From positions 201,001 to 265,000 of the forward strand of contig JACDEE010000001.1 of NCBI GenBank assembly GCA_013816585.1: a DNA stretch of 64,000 nt, in the 5' to 3' direction. This document shows positions 11,748-19,629 of the stretch, one piece after another. The translations under genes were made by a program, and so were the position numbers. The notes beneath the pieces are model-generated. The model had not been told where the DNA came from, did no database searches, and saw nothing but the letters and a program-made list of their open reading frames with translations. The stretch is from Sphingosinicella sp. (lineage in GTDB: Bacteria > Pseudomonadota > Alphaproteobacteria > Sphingomonadales > Sphingomonadaceae). Position 1 is the stretch's first letter. Every line of letters begins with the position of its first letter.

Positions 11748-13082
11748 ATGAACGTCATTACCCGCTTCGCGCCTTCGCCCACCGGGCGGCTCCATATCGG
11801 CAACATCCGGACGGCGCTGCACAATTGGCTGTGGGCCCGGAACAATGGGGGCAAGTTCATCCTTCGCCTCGACGATACCGACAAGGAAAGGTCGACCGAG
11901 GAATTTGCCGGCGCAATCCGCGAGGATCTGGACTGGCTGGGGCTCATTCCGGATCAGGAATATCGCCAGTCTGACCGGTTCGGCCGCTATGATGAGGTCC
12001 TGGCGAAACTGCATGCGGCAGGGCGGGTCTATCCAGCCTATGAAACCGCGCAGGAACTCGACCTGAAGCGCAAGGTGCAGCTGAGCCGCGGAATGCCGCC
12101 CGTCTATGACCGCGCGGCAATCGGCCTCAGCGACACCGATCGCGCGCGATATGAAGCGGATGGCCGCCGCCCGCACTGGCGGTTCAAGCTGGACCATGAA
12201 AGCCGCATCCATTGGTATGACGGGATCAGGGGCGATCAGGATTTCGACCCGCATCTGCTGTCCGACCCAGTGATCCGGCGAGAGGAGGGGAGCTGGCTCT
12301 ATATGCTCCCAAGCGTAATCGACGATATCGACATGGAGGTCACCCACGTTGTTCGCGGCGAGGATCACGTGACCAATACCGGGCTCCAGATCCAGATGTT
12401 CGAGGCGATGGGAGCCGAGTCCCCGGCCTTCGCGCACGCCGCCTTGCTGGTCGGGTCGGAAGGAAAATTGTCGAAGCGGCTTGGCTCGCTGGGGGTCGAG
12501 GCGCTGAAGGAGGAAGGGATCGAGCCGATCGCCTTGCTCGCCAAACTGGCCCGGATCGGAACCAGCCAGCCGGTCGAGCCGGTCATCACCTCCGAGCCGC
12601 TGATACGGGGCTTCCATTTCGAATGTTTCGGCCGCGCCCCGGCCCGCTTCGACATGGAGGAACTGGCCGCGCTCAACGCCAGGATCGTCCATCAGCTGGA
12701 CTATCCGGCGGTGGCAGCGCGCTTGCCCAAGGGAATGACGCCCGCCGCCTGGGAAGCGATTCGGCCGAATTTGAAGACGGTCGGACAGGTGGAAGATTGG
12801 TGGGCGGTGATTGATGGGCATGTCGAGCAGCAGGCACCGGCGGAGGATCACGAATTTCTGCGACTGGCGGCGGCCACTGCGGAAGAAATGGATTGGGTGG
12901 ACAATCCGTGGGGCGCGCTCACCTCCGCCTTGAAGGAGCAGAGCGGACGCACCGGGAAGGCGCTTTTCCTGCCGCTTCGGCTTGCGCTTACCGGTGTTGC
13001 CAGTGGACCGGAAATGGCCGCCTTGCTGCCGCTGATCGGCCAGCAGGAAAGTGTTTCCAGATTGCGCGCTGCTGCCGGCTGA
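11748..13082 (+). CDS. gltX: Glutamate--tRNA ligase
   Basis: 444 residues, class I synthetase. The HIGH motif is in [16 protein letters not shown] (about residues 9-22) and the KMSKS equivalent is KLSKR at 240-244. The C-terminal anticodon-binding part is present, so this is a full synthetase rather than a truncated GluQ-type enzyme. Many alphaproteobacteria have two GltX paralogues, and this shorter one could charge tRNA-Glu or tRNA-Gln (for later amidation). Which one cannot be decided here. Divergent from prs. Confidence 0.93.
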   Translation: MNVITRFAPSPTGRLHIGNIRTALHNWLWARNNGGKFILRLDDTDKERSTEEFAGAIREDLDWLGLIPDQEYRQSDRFGRYDEVLAKLHAAGRVYPAYETAQELDLKRKVQLSRGMPPVYDRAAIGLSDTDRARYEADGRRPHWRFKLDHESRIHWYDGIRGDQDFDPHLLSDPVIRREEGSWLYMLPSVIDDIDMEVTHVVRGEDHVTNTGLQIQMFEAMGAESPAFAHAALLVGSEGKLSKRLGSLGVEALKEEGIEPIALLAKLARIGTSQPVEPVITSEPLIRGFHFECFGRAPARFDMEELAALNARIVHQLDYPAVAARLPKGMTPAAWEAIRPNLKTVGQVEDWWAVIDGHVEQQAPAEDHEFLRLAAATAEEMDWVDNPWGALTSALKEQSGRTGKALFLPLRLALTGVASGPEMAALLPLIGQQESVSRLRAAAG

Positions 13083-13115
13083 ACCCTAATGCCAATAAAT
13101 AGTCAGCCATCAAGT

Positions 13116-13143
13116 TTGGTATAGTATATCATTACGATATTAT
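13116..13143 (+). promoter_or_regulatory. Candidate promoter of the tonB-like gene
   Basis: TTGGTA (13116-13121) and TATTAT (13138-13143) separated by 16 nt inside a markedly AT-rich patch of the 113-nt gap after gltX. The leader would be about 45 nt and ends with AAGGAGA at 13184-13190, 5 nt before the ATG. Confidence 0.5.
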
Positions 13144-13195
13144 GTATCATTCTCCTGCAGCCGGAAAACCGGCGCGAGTCTGAAAGGAGAAGGTC

Positions 13196-13846
13196 ATGGC
13201 CACCGGAGGTTTCTACGAACGCAAAAAAATAAGTCCGACCGGTCTTACGCTCGTCGTCACGCTGCACGCTGTGGCGCTAACTGCTCTGGCGCTGAGCAAG
13301 ATGGACGTGCCGATATTTATCAGGCCCCCGATTACACACGTCGATACCTATCGGGTTCCACCCGATCCGAAACCGAACCCGGAGCGGGAACAGCCCAAGT
13401 CGCGGCCCAAAACCGAGATTGAGTATGTGAAGCGTCTAGTCGAGCCGATGCCACTGCCTCGCGATCCGGACCTGGTCCTGCCCCCGATCGCCCCGCCCTT
13501 TTTCGGCTCCCAGCCTTCGGGCAGCGGCACCAAGCCGGTCGATACCCCAAAAATTGTCCCTCCCGTCCGCGTCGAAGCTCAGATGTCGCGGTCAAGCGAA
13601 TTGCAGCCGCCTTATCCTGCTTCGGAACAAAGGAGCGAAACCGAAGGTCGGGTCGCGATCCGGGTCAGGATCGGCACCGACGGAAGAGTCATTGCGGTCG
13701 AAAGGGTGTCGGCCACCAATGACGCTTTCTACCGGGCTACCGAACGCCATGCGCTCCGTGCCTGGAGGTTCAGGCCGGCTACGCTGGACGGCAAGCCCAT
13801 TGAAAGCAGCAAGGTCATCAATGTCACGTTCCGGTTGGACGGCTAG
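13196..13846 (+). CDS. TonB family energy-transducing protein
   Basis: 216 residues. The N-terminal membrane anchor is about residues 16-34 (GLTLVVTLHAVALTALALS). A Pro-rich periplasmic spacer follows (VPPDPKPNPEREQPKSRPK and onward to about 125), then a C-terminal TonB domain with PPYPASEQRSETEGRVAIRV and ALRAWRFRPATLDGKP. TonB proteins couple the ExbBD proton channel to outer-membrane receptors. No exbB or exbD lies nearby. A 937-residue TonB-dependent receptor is encoded 11 kb away. A strong AAGGAGA site precedes the ATG. Confidence 0.9.
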   Translation: MATGGFYERKKISPTGLTLVVTLHAVALTALALSKMDVPIFIRPPITHVDTYRVPPDPKPNPEREQPKSRPKTEIEYVKRLVEPMPLPRDPDLVLPPIAPPFFGSQPSGSGTKPVDTPKIVPPVRVEAQMSRSSELQPPYPASEQRSETEGRVAIRVRIGTDGRVIAVERVSATNDAFYRATERHALRAWRFRPATLDGKPIESSKVINVTFRLDG

Positions 13847-13870
13847 CCCGCCGGCGTGCGAGCGGGGGTC

Positions 13871-13899
13871 AGGGCTGGCGCTTCGAGCGCGCCAGCCCT
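13871..13899 (+). terminator. Hairpin after the tonB-like gene
   Basis: Perfect 11-bp stem AGGGCTGGCGC/GCGCCAGCCCT with a 7-nt loop, between the tonB-like stop and the ATG at 13911. There is no T-tract on the plus strand (ATCTTGCC follows), so it may be a weak terminator or a stem covering the start of the next gene. Confidence 0.5.
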
Positions 13900-13910
13900 A
13901 TCTTGCCGCC

Positions 13911-14231
13911 ATGTCACTGCCCCGCCCCGCCTCTCCCCGCGCGCTCTTGACCGACCTTTGTGCCTTTGCCCGCGAGCGGAGCCGCCACCAGTGGATCGCG
14001 GCCTTTTTCGCCGTCCTGATGCCGATCGTGATCGTGGTCGGTTTCTATTTCGATGCCCAGACCAACATCCTGCCGGGCGAGCAGATCGTCTATGTCGAAA
14101 ATTGGCCGGCCAACCGCACCGACGAGCAGATCAAGGCGCAGCAGAAGATCGATCAGGAGCGCAAGGAAAAGGCCATCGCCGAGCGTCAGCGCCAGTTTCA
14201 GGAGCTGGAAAAACGCCTCGGGATGGATTGA
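13911..14231 (+). CDS. Small single-span membrane protein upstream of ribD
   Basis: 106 residues, not assigned to a named family. One membrane helix at about 29-47 (IAAFFAVLMPIVIVVGFYF) is followed by a short exposed segment and a charged, probably coiled-coil tail (about 72-103, IKAQQKIDQERKEKAIAERQ). Its stop (TGA 14229-14231) overlaps a possible TTG start of ribD, so it is likely co-transcribed with the riboflavin genes. I know of no riboflavin role for such a protein. Confidence 0.75.
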   Translation: MSLPRPASPRALLTDLCAFARERSRHQWIAAFFAVLMPIVIVVGFYFDAQTNILPGEQIVYVENWPANRTDEQIKAQQKIDQERKEKAIAERQRQFQELEKRLGMD

Positions 14232-15208
14232 GCCGATTGGCCGACGATAAAAGCTGGATGGCCGCCGCCATCGCGCTGGGCGAACGGGGCCGCGGCCGCA
14301 CGGCCCCCAATCCCAATGTCGGGTGCCTCATCGTCAAACAGGATAAAATGATCGGTCAAGGGTGGACCCAGCCGGGCGGGCGTCCGCATGCCGAAGCGAT
14401 GGCCCTGGCCGATGCGGGCGCGGAAGCGCGGGGCACGACAATCTATGTGACGCTGGAACCCTGCGCGCATCAGAGCGCCCGCGGCCCGGCCTGCGCGGAA
14501 CTGCTGGTGGAGGCTCGCCCAAAGCGGGTGGTGGTGGCGATCGGGGACCCCGATCCGAGGACGAACGGCCGGGGCGCCGAGCGCCTGAAGGCCGCCGGGA
14601 TCGAGGTCGAAACCGGCGTCGGGGCGGGGGCCGCCGAGCACTCGCTTGCCGGATTCCTGAGCCGAATCCGCCGGGGGCGTCCTTTCATCAGTCTGAAGCT
14701 CGCCATGTCGCTCGACGGAAAGATCGCGCTCCCTTCGGGAGAGAGCCGCTGGATCACCGGAGAAGATGCACGCGCGCACGCCCATCACGAGAGAGCGCGG
14801 GCGGACATGATCCTGGTCGGGCGCGGCACCTATGAAGCCGACGCCCCCAAACTGGACGTGCGCTTGCCGGGCCTCGAAGACCGCTCGCCGCGCCGCGCCC
14901 TGCTGACGCGCGGTGAGACTGTCGAAGGCTGGACCCGGCTGGGATCTCCTGAAGAGGTATTTGATCTGGAGGACGTCAACGATCTGCTGGTCGAAGGCGG
15001 AGCCGGCGCGGCCACCGCTTTCCTCGCGGCCGATCTGGTCGACCGGTTGCTCATCTACCGCGCTCCGATCCTGATCGGGGAAGGCAAGCAGGCGCTGGGC
15101 TATATCGGCCTTGCTGCCCTCGCCGACGCGCATCGCCGTTGGGAGATGGGCGAGACGCGGATGCTTGGCATCGACCGGCTTGAGGTTTACGAGCGCGTCC
15201 GAAGCTAA
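14228..15208 (+). CDS. ribD: Bifunctional pyrimidine deaminase/reductase RibD
   Basis: About 326 residues. Carries out steps two and three of riboflavin synthesis: deamination of the pyrimidine ring and reduction of the ribose. The N-terminal zinc deaminase has HAEAMAL and the cysteine ligands in TLEPCAHQSARGPACAE. The C-terminal reductase begins near FISLKLAMSLDGKIALPSGE and includes GRGTYEADAP and LLVEGGAG. The start is uncertain: TTG at 14228 overlaps the upstream stop (TTGA), TTG at 14237 is 9 nt later, and ATG at 14258 is also in frame; none has a strong ribosome-binding site. First enzyme gene of ribD-ribE-ribB-ribH. Confidence 0.93.
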   Translation: MSRLADDKSWMAAAIALGERGRGRTAPNPNVGCLIVKQDKMIGQGWTQPGGRPHAEAMALADAGAEARGTTIYVTLEPCAHQSARGPACAELLVEARPKRVVVAIGDPDPRTNGRGAERLKAAGIEVETGVGAGAAEHSLAGFLSRIRRGRPFISLKLAMSLDGKIALPSGESRWITGEDARAHAHHERARADMILVGRGTYEADAPKLDVRLPGLEDRSPRRALLTRGETVEGWTRLGSPEEVFDLEDVNDLLVEGGAGAATAFLAADLVDRLLIYRAPILIGEGKQALGYIGLAALADAHRRWEMGETRMLGIDRLEVYERVRS

Positions 15209-15810
15209 TGTTCACCGGCATCATCACAGACATTGGCCGAATCGAGGCCGCCGAACAAAAGGATGATCTGCGCCTGCAGATTGCCTGTGCCTACGACATG
15301 GTGACTATCGACCTTGGCGCATCGATCGCCTGTTCGGGCGTGTGCCTGACCGTGGTGGACAAAGGGGATGACTGGTTCGCGGTCGACGTGTCGGCTGAAA
15401 CGCATGGCTGCACCGCCAGCGACATGTGGGAAGAAGGCCGCCGCCTCAATCTGGAGCGGGCCTTGCGCGTTGGCGACGAATTGGGCGGCCATATCGTGAC
15501 CGGCCATGTGGACGGCGTCGGAACCGTCGAAGGCGTTACCAAGGTCGGCGGGTCCACCCGGATCATCATCATCGCCGGGGACGAGCTGGCGGGCTTCATC
15601 GCCGCCAAGGGGTCGATCACCCTGGATGGGGTCTCGCTGACCGTCAACGAGGTCGAACCCCTGTCAGAAGGGGTCCGCTTCGCGGTCAACATCATTCCCC
15701 ATACAGCCGAACAGACAAGCTTTTCCGAGATTGTCCCGGGCCGCCAGGTCAATATCGAGATCGACATTCTCGCCCGCTACCTGGGCCGGATGATGCAATC
15801 ACGCCTCTGA
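15208..15810 (+). CDS. ribE: Riboflavin synthase alpha subunit
   Basis: 200 residues with the two lumazine-binding repeats: MFTGIITDIGRIE opening the first, and GHIVTGHVDGVGTVE opening the second. Joins two 6,7-dimethyl-8-ribityllumazine molecules to give riboflavin. SGVCLTVVDKGDDWFAVDVS and the paired VSLTVNEVEP segment are typical. The ATG shares one base with the ribD stop (TAATG), implying coupled translation. Confidence 0.97.
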   Translation: MFTGIITDIGRIEAAEQKDDLRLQIACAYDMVTIDLGASIACSGVCLTVVDKGDDWFAVDVSAETHGCTASDMWEEGRRLNLERALRVGDELGGHIVTGHVDGVGTVEGVTKVGGSTRIIIIAGDELAGFIAAKGSITLDGVSLTVNEVEPLSEGVRFAVNIIPHTAEQTSFSEIVPGRQVNIEIDILARYLGRMMQSRL

Positions 15811-15850
15811 TGTGATCTCCTATTGCGATATCACATTGTGATGTGATATC
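15810..15850. promoter_or_regulatory. Palindromic operator candidate before ribB
   Basis: Perfect inverted repeat at 15827-15850: arms GATATCACAT and ATGTGATATC around TGTG. A third half-site ATGTGATCTC at 15810-15819 matches the right arm in 9 of 10 positions, in the same orientation, 31 bp away (about three helical turns). The palindrome ends 7 nt before the ribB ATG and fills the ribE-ribB gap. It is AT-rich compared with its surroundings and has no T-tract, so it is not a terminator. It could act as DNA (operator) or as an RNA hairpin at the start codon. Confidence 0.6.
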
Positions 15851-15857
15851 GGGCGCC

Positions 15858-17147
15858 ATGAGTAGCATCTTGATCGACCGGCTGTGCGAAATCGTCGAAG
15901 CCACCGACATGTCCCGGTCCGGCCTCGCCCGCGCCGCCGGCCTTCATCCCAATTCGCTTCGGAAGCTTGGCGACCCCGACTGGAATCCGACCGCGGAAAC
16001 ATTGCTCAAGCTGGAGAAATTTCTGGCCAGCGGCAGAAGCGGCGTGATGGCGAGCGCCCAGCAGATCATCGACGAAGCGCGCAACGGCCGCATGTTCATC
16101 CTGGTCGACGATGACGACCGCGAGAATGAGGGCGATCTGGTGATCCCGGCGCAAATGGCTACTCCCGATGCGATCAATTTCATGGCGCGGTACGGACGGG
16201 GCCTGATCTGCCTGGCGCTTTCCAAGACCCGCGTCGAGCAGCTCGGCCTCGGTCTCATGAGCCGCCACAACGGGACGCGCCATGAAACGGCCTTCACCAC
16301 CTCGATCGAAGCCAAGGAGGGAGTGACCACCGGCATTTCGGCCGCTGACCGCGCCCGCACCGTTTCGGTAGCGATCGACGCATCCAAGGGCCCCGAACAT
16401 ATCGTCACCCCCGGGCATGTCTTTCCCCTGGTGGCCAAGGAAGGCGGCGTGCTGATCCGCGCCGGGCATACCGAGGCCGCGGTGGATGTCTCGAGGCTCG
16501 CCGGCCTCAACCCTTCCGGTGTGATTTGCGAGATCATGCGCGACGACGGAACGATGGCGCGGATGGACGACCTGATCGAATTCGCCCAGATCCATAATCT
16601 CAAGATCGGCACCATTTCCGACCTGATCGCCTATCGGCTACAAAAAGACCGGCTGGTCGAACAGACCGCCGAAGCGCCGTTCGAAAGTCGCTGGGGCGGC
16701 ACCTGGACGGCCAAGACGTTCCTCAACAAGGCGCTGGGCAACGAACAGATCGCGCTGGTCAAAGGCAAGGTCGATCCCGAAAAGCCGACCTTGGTCCGGA
16801 TGCACGCGATGAGCATGTTTGCCGACGCCTTCGCCGAATCCGGTCCGCGCGGCGGACTGCTCGAGGGAGCGATGAAGACGATCGCCGATGAAGGTGCCGG
16901 GGTGATCGTGGTGATCAACCGGCCGATCCCGGACGGCCTGTCCCACGCGCTCGATGTCCGTTCGGGCAAGGCGGAGCAGAAGGATATGGAGGCGCTTCGC
17001 GATTATGGCGTGGGTGCACAGATCCTCGCCGCCCTTGGCGTACAGGACATGATCCTGCTGACTAATACCCATCACACGCCGGTCGCGCTTGGCGGCTATG
17101 GCCTCACCATAATCGGCGAACGACCGATCCCAACGGGGAAGGCTTGA
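15858..17147 (+). CDS. ribB: HTH-fused 3,4-dihydroxy-2-butanone 4-phosphate synthase with degenerate RibA-like domain
   Basis: 429 residues. Residues about 2-56 form an XRE-like helix-turn-helix ([20 protein letters not shown] at 18-37). Residues about 66-270 are the RibB enzyme that makes the four-carbon riboflavin precursor from ribulose 5-phosphate: [12 protein letters not shown] (83-94), [37 protein letters not shown]. The C-terminal part (about 275-429) has the fold pattern of GTP cyclohydrolase II but no cysteine at all, so the zinc site of RibA is missing and that activity is unlikely. ATG 15858 is preferred; an in-frame GTG at 15843 lies inside the palindrome. There is no clear ribosome-binding site. 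Confidence 0.93.
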   Translation: MSSILIDRLCEIVEATDMSRSGLARAAGLHPNSLRKLGDPDWNPTAETLLKLEKFLASGRSGVMASAQQIIDEARNGRMFILVDDDDRENEGDLVIPAQMATPDAINFMARYGRGLICLALSKTRVEQLGLGLMSRHNGTRHETAFTTSIEAKEGVTTGISAADRARTVSVAIDASKGPEHIVTPGHVFPLVAKEGGVLIRAGHTEAAVDVSRLAGLNPSGVICEIMRDDGTMARMDDLIEFAQIHNLKIGTISDLIAYRLQKDRLVEQTAEAPFESRWGGTWTAKTFLNKALGNEQIALVKGKVDPEKPTLVRMHAMSMFADAFAESGPRGGLLEGAMKTIADEGAGVIVVINRPIPDGLSHALDVRSGKAEQKDMEALRDYGVGAQILAALGVQDMILLTNTHHTPVALGGYGLTIIGERPIPTGKA

Positions 17148-17149
17148 GA

Positions 17150-17572
17150 ATGGCAAAGCTGCTGATCGTCGAGGCGCGTTTCTACGACCATTTGAACGAT
17201 TTGCTGATCGAGGGCGCCCGCGCGGCGATCGAGGCGGCAGGCCACGGGCATGAGATTGTCACTGTCCCGGGAGCGCTGGAAATTCCAGGCGCCGTCGCGC
17301 TGGCCGCGGAGACCGGACGTTATGAAGGCTTCGTCGCGTTGGGCGTGGTGATCCGCGGCGAAACCTATCATTTCGAAATCGTCAGCGGCGAAAGCGCGCG
17401 CGGCCTGATGGCGCTCAGCATGGACGGGATTGCGATCGGCAACGGCATCCTGACCGTCGAGAATGAAGCGCAGGCCCTGACCCGCGCCAGGCGCGACGAA
17501 AAGGATAAAGGCGGCGAAGCCGCCAGGGCCGCGATCACGATGATGGAATTAAAGGCGCGATTTGCGTCCTGA
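17150..17572 (+). CDS. ribH: 6,7-dimethyl-8-ribityllumazine synthase
   Basis: 140 residues. Condenses the RibB product with the pyrimidine from RibD to form lumazine. [41 protein letters not shown] (seen as [10 protein letters not shown] and [14 protein letters not shown]) and [14 protein letters not shown] are diagnostic. ATG 17150 lies 2 nt after the ribB stop and has GGGGAAGG upstream; a TTG at 17144 is an unlikely alternative. Last gene of the operon, convergent with the lipoprotein gene 14 nt away. Confidence 0.96.
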   Translation: MAKLLIVEARFYDHLNDLLIEGARAAIEAAGHGHEIVTVPGALEIPGAVALAAETGRYEGFVALGVVIRGETYHFEIVSGESARGLMALSMDGIAIGNGILTVENEAQALTRARRDEKDKGGEAARAAITMMELKARFAS

Positions 17573-17586
17573 GCCGCCGATCGGCT

Positions 17587-17985
17587 CTAATTCACACGCC
17601 GGTAAGGGGTGAATTCGCCAAGCGTGCAGCCTCCATAGCCAAAGCCGTTGCCCGGATCGACGACCGACGCGATATCGCCGCGGCAGAGCCGGTTGCTGGT
17701 GGTCCGGATGACCAGCGCGCGCGAACTGTCGATGATCGGACACCCCGCCGCCGGCCGGTTGACATAGATGATTTTGTCGCCCCGATCACCAAACAGGACG
17801 ATGCCTTCGCCGATCGAACGGTTACCGCCGGCATTGCGCTGGTCGATGCACGAGACCGTAGCCTCGGCGGTCCGGCCCCTCAGGGCCTCCGCCAGATCGC
17901 CCTGTTCCGCCGCGCTCATCTCGACCGGCCCCGCGGGCTGGCAGGCGGCCAATATGGCTAGCGGGAAAATGAGAAATATTTTCAT
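17587..17985 (-). CDS. Small cysteine-containing lipoprotein, function unknown
   Basis: 132 residues. MKIFLIFPLAILAACQ is a lipoprotein signal with lipobox LAAC, so the mature protein is probably lipid-anchored in the periplasm. The mature part has four cysteines (SCIDQR, AGCPII, RLCRGD, GGCTLG) that could form two disulfides, and ends in LGEFTPYRRVN. A strong AAGGAGG site fixes the start. It resembles small secreted proteins common in sphingomonads, but I cannot assign a function. It lies 40 nt after gloB on the same strand. Confidence 0.75.
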   Translation of the reverse strand: MKIFLIFPLAILAACQPAGPVEMSAAEQGDLAEALRGRTAEATVSCIDQRNAGGNRSIGEGIVLFGDRGDKIIYVNRPAAGCPIIDSSRALVIRTTSNRLCRGDIASVVDPGNGFGYGGCTLGEFTPYRRVN

Positions 17986-18025
17986 CCTGACCTCCTTCGG
18001 CTGGCGAACATAAGCGACCGGCGAG

Positions 18026-18763
18026 CTATCCTTTATACCCGTCTTTGGCATGACGGCGCGCGGCGAATTCATCCGCAGTAGAAACGCGCATGAAGGGATT
18101 TGTGGCCCGCTCCAGTGCGATTGTGGTGGGCACGGTGCGCTCGCCGCCCGCGCGCGCCTTTTCCACCTGAACCATCCGCTCCACCAGAGCTTGGTTTTCC
18201 GGCTCAATGGTCAGCGCGAAACGGCCGTTGGCGAGCGTATATTCGTGGGCGCAATAGACCCTGGTTTCCGGCGGCAGTTTTGCCAGCCGCTGCAAATTGG
18301 AATGCATCTGTTCGGCCGTGCCTTCGAACAATCGGCCGCACCCCATCGCGAACAAGGTGTCACCGACGAAGACCATCTCTTCCTGCGCCAGATGATAGGC
18401 AATATGGCCTGCGGTGTGCGCCGGCACTTCGATCACCGCCGCTTCCACGGGGCCAAGCCGAACCCGATCGCCCTCAGCGACCCGCCGGTCGAGCGTCGGG
18501 ATACGCGCGGCTTCGGCCGCGGGGCCGGTGATCAGGCACCCGGTCGCCTGTTTGATCGCCTGATTGCCGCCTGTGTGATCCGGATGCCAATGGGTGTTCC
18601 ATATCTGGCTGATCTTCCAGCCGCGCGCCTCCGCCTCGGCCAGGACCGGATCGGCGACGGCCGGATCGATCACCAAAGTCTCGCCGGTTTTCGGCTCGTG
18701 CACCAGCCAGATATAATTGTCGCTCAGCGCGGGGATACAAACGATCTCAAGAGGCGACGGCAT
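18026..18763 (-). CDS. gloB: Hydroxyacylglutathione hydrolase (glyoxalase II)
   Basis: 245 residues. Hydrolyses S-lactoylglutathione to lactate and glutathione. The metallo-beta-lactamase motif THWHPDHTGG, then VPAHTAGHIAYHL, FVGDTLFAMGCGRLFEGT and the C-terminal CAHEYTLANGRFAL substrate-binding region are all present. Two adjacent ATGs follow GGAGGG; the second (18763) has the better spacing. The start overlaps the end of the upstream VOC gene by 17 nt. Confidence 0.95.
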   Translation of the reverse strand: MPSPLEIVCIPALSDNYIWLVHEPKTGETLVIDPAVADPVLAEAEARGWKISQIWNTHWHPDHTGGNQAIKQATGCLITGPAAEAARIPTLDRRVAEGDRVRLGPVEAAVIEVPAHTAGHIAYHLAQEEMVFVGDTLFAMGCGRLFEGTAEQMHSNLQRLAKLPPETRVYCAHEYTLANGRFALTIEPENQALVERMVQVEKARAGGERTVPTTIALERATNPFMRVSTADEFAARRHAKDGYKG

Positions 18764-19172
18764 CATAACCCTCCGCGTTGAATTCGATAAGGCAAAAGCC
18801 ATGCCCAAACGGATCGGCAAGCATCGCGAGCCGACCGTAAGGCGCCTCGCGAATTTCACCCTCCTGCCTTGCGCCGGCTGCGATCACGCGGTCGATGGCC
18901 TGACCGAGATTTTCCACCACGAAGTCCGGATGGACGGGAGTCCAGTGCCGTTCGTAACGCCGAACGTCACCCCCGTCGGGTCCGATCAAGCTGCCGGAAT
19001 CCTTCTTCAGAAGGTAGATGGGCACATCCCTTCCGAGAAGTTCGATGAAATCAGCATCGAAGCGGCGCCCAACCCGAAGACCGAATGCGGCGGTGTAAAA
19101 GGCCTCCGCTGCCGCCATGTCCGGCACGTCGATATTCACCAGGAGGTCGGCCGCGAAAGAACTTTCTACCAT
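18747..19172 (-). CDS. VOC-superfamily (glyoxalase/bleomycin-resistance-like) protein
   Basis: 141 residues with the paired beta-alpha-beta-beta-beta pattern: NIDVPDMAAAEAFYTAAFGL in the first half and VVENLGQAIDRVIAAGARQEG then RLAMLADPFGHGFCLIEF in the second. The position usually holding the first metal His is Asn (VNIDV), but FGHGFCLIEF has His and Glu. The substrate is unknown. It lies between gloA and gloB and overlaps both, so a role in the same detoxification pathway is plausible but inferred from context. Confidence 0.85.
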   Translation of the reverse strand: MVESSFAADLLVNIDVPDMAAAEAFYTAAFGLRVGRRFDADFIELLGRDVPIYLLKKDSGSLIGPDGGDVRRYERHWTPVHPDFVVENLGQAIDRVIAAGARQEGEIREAPYGRLAMLADPFGHGFCLIEFNAEGYDAVAS

Positions 19173-19582
19173 GTGCCTTCATTCTCCATCGACGCCCAAG
19201 GTTCCTGCGCAGGCAGCTTATCGCCCTGTTGGAGCAATTCGATCGAAATGCCGTCGGGCGTTCGAACGAACGCCATATGCCCGTCGCGCGGAGGGCGGTT
19301 GATAAGGATCCCATTGTCCATGAGCCGCTGGCAGGTCTCGTAGATATTCTCGACGCTATAGGCGAGGTGGCCGAAATTGCGGCCGCCTTCATAGCCCTTC
19401 TCATCCCAATTATGAGTGAGCTCCACCTGCGCATCGTCGTCACCGGGCGCCGCGAGGAAGATCAGGCTGAAGCGGCCCGCCTCGCTATCCTGTCGGCGAA
19501 GCTCGCGAAGCCCGACCAGGTTGAAAAACCGGATCGTTTCGTCCGGGTCGGAAACCCGGATCATCGTGTGGAGATATTTCAT
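19166..19582 (-). CDS. gloA: Lactoylglutathione lyase (glyoxalase I)
   Basis: 138 residues. Converts the methylglyoxal-glutathione hemithioacetal to S-lactoylglutathione. Metal ligands can be read in order: His5 (YLHTMIRV), Glu in DAQVELTHNWD, His in NFGHLAYSVEN and Glu in GISIELLQQG. First gene of an overlapping gloA-VOC-gloB operon; it overlaps the VOC gene by 7 nt. Confidence 0.95.
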   Translation of the reverse strand: MKYLHTMIRVSDPDETIRFFNLVGLRELRRQDSEAGRFSLIFLAAPGDDDAQVELTHNWDEKGYEGGRNFGHLAYSVENIYETCQRLMDNGILINRPPRDGHMAFVRTPDGISIELLQQGDKLPAQEPWASMENEGTW

Positions 19583-19629
19583 GCACGCCTATATGGGGCA
19601 AGGCGGTGGGACCTTCCAGCCAGGAGGAA

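Noticed and set aside
15827-15850. CRP/FNR-type site in the ribB dyad
   Set aside because: The TCACA and TGTGA units are in the reverse order and spacing from the TGTGA-N6-TCACA consensus.
15843-15857. GTG start for ribB inside the palindrome
   Set aside because: Adds five non-conserved residues and has no ribosome-binding site; ATG 15858 gives a sensible N-terminus.
15811-15857. FMN riboswitch before ribB
   Set aside because: The gap is only 47 nt and filled by the dyad, too short for the riboswitch, and no conserved core was seen.
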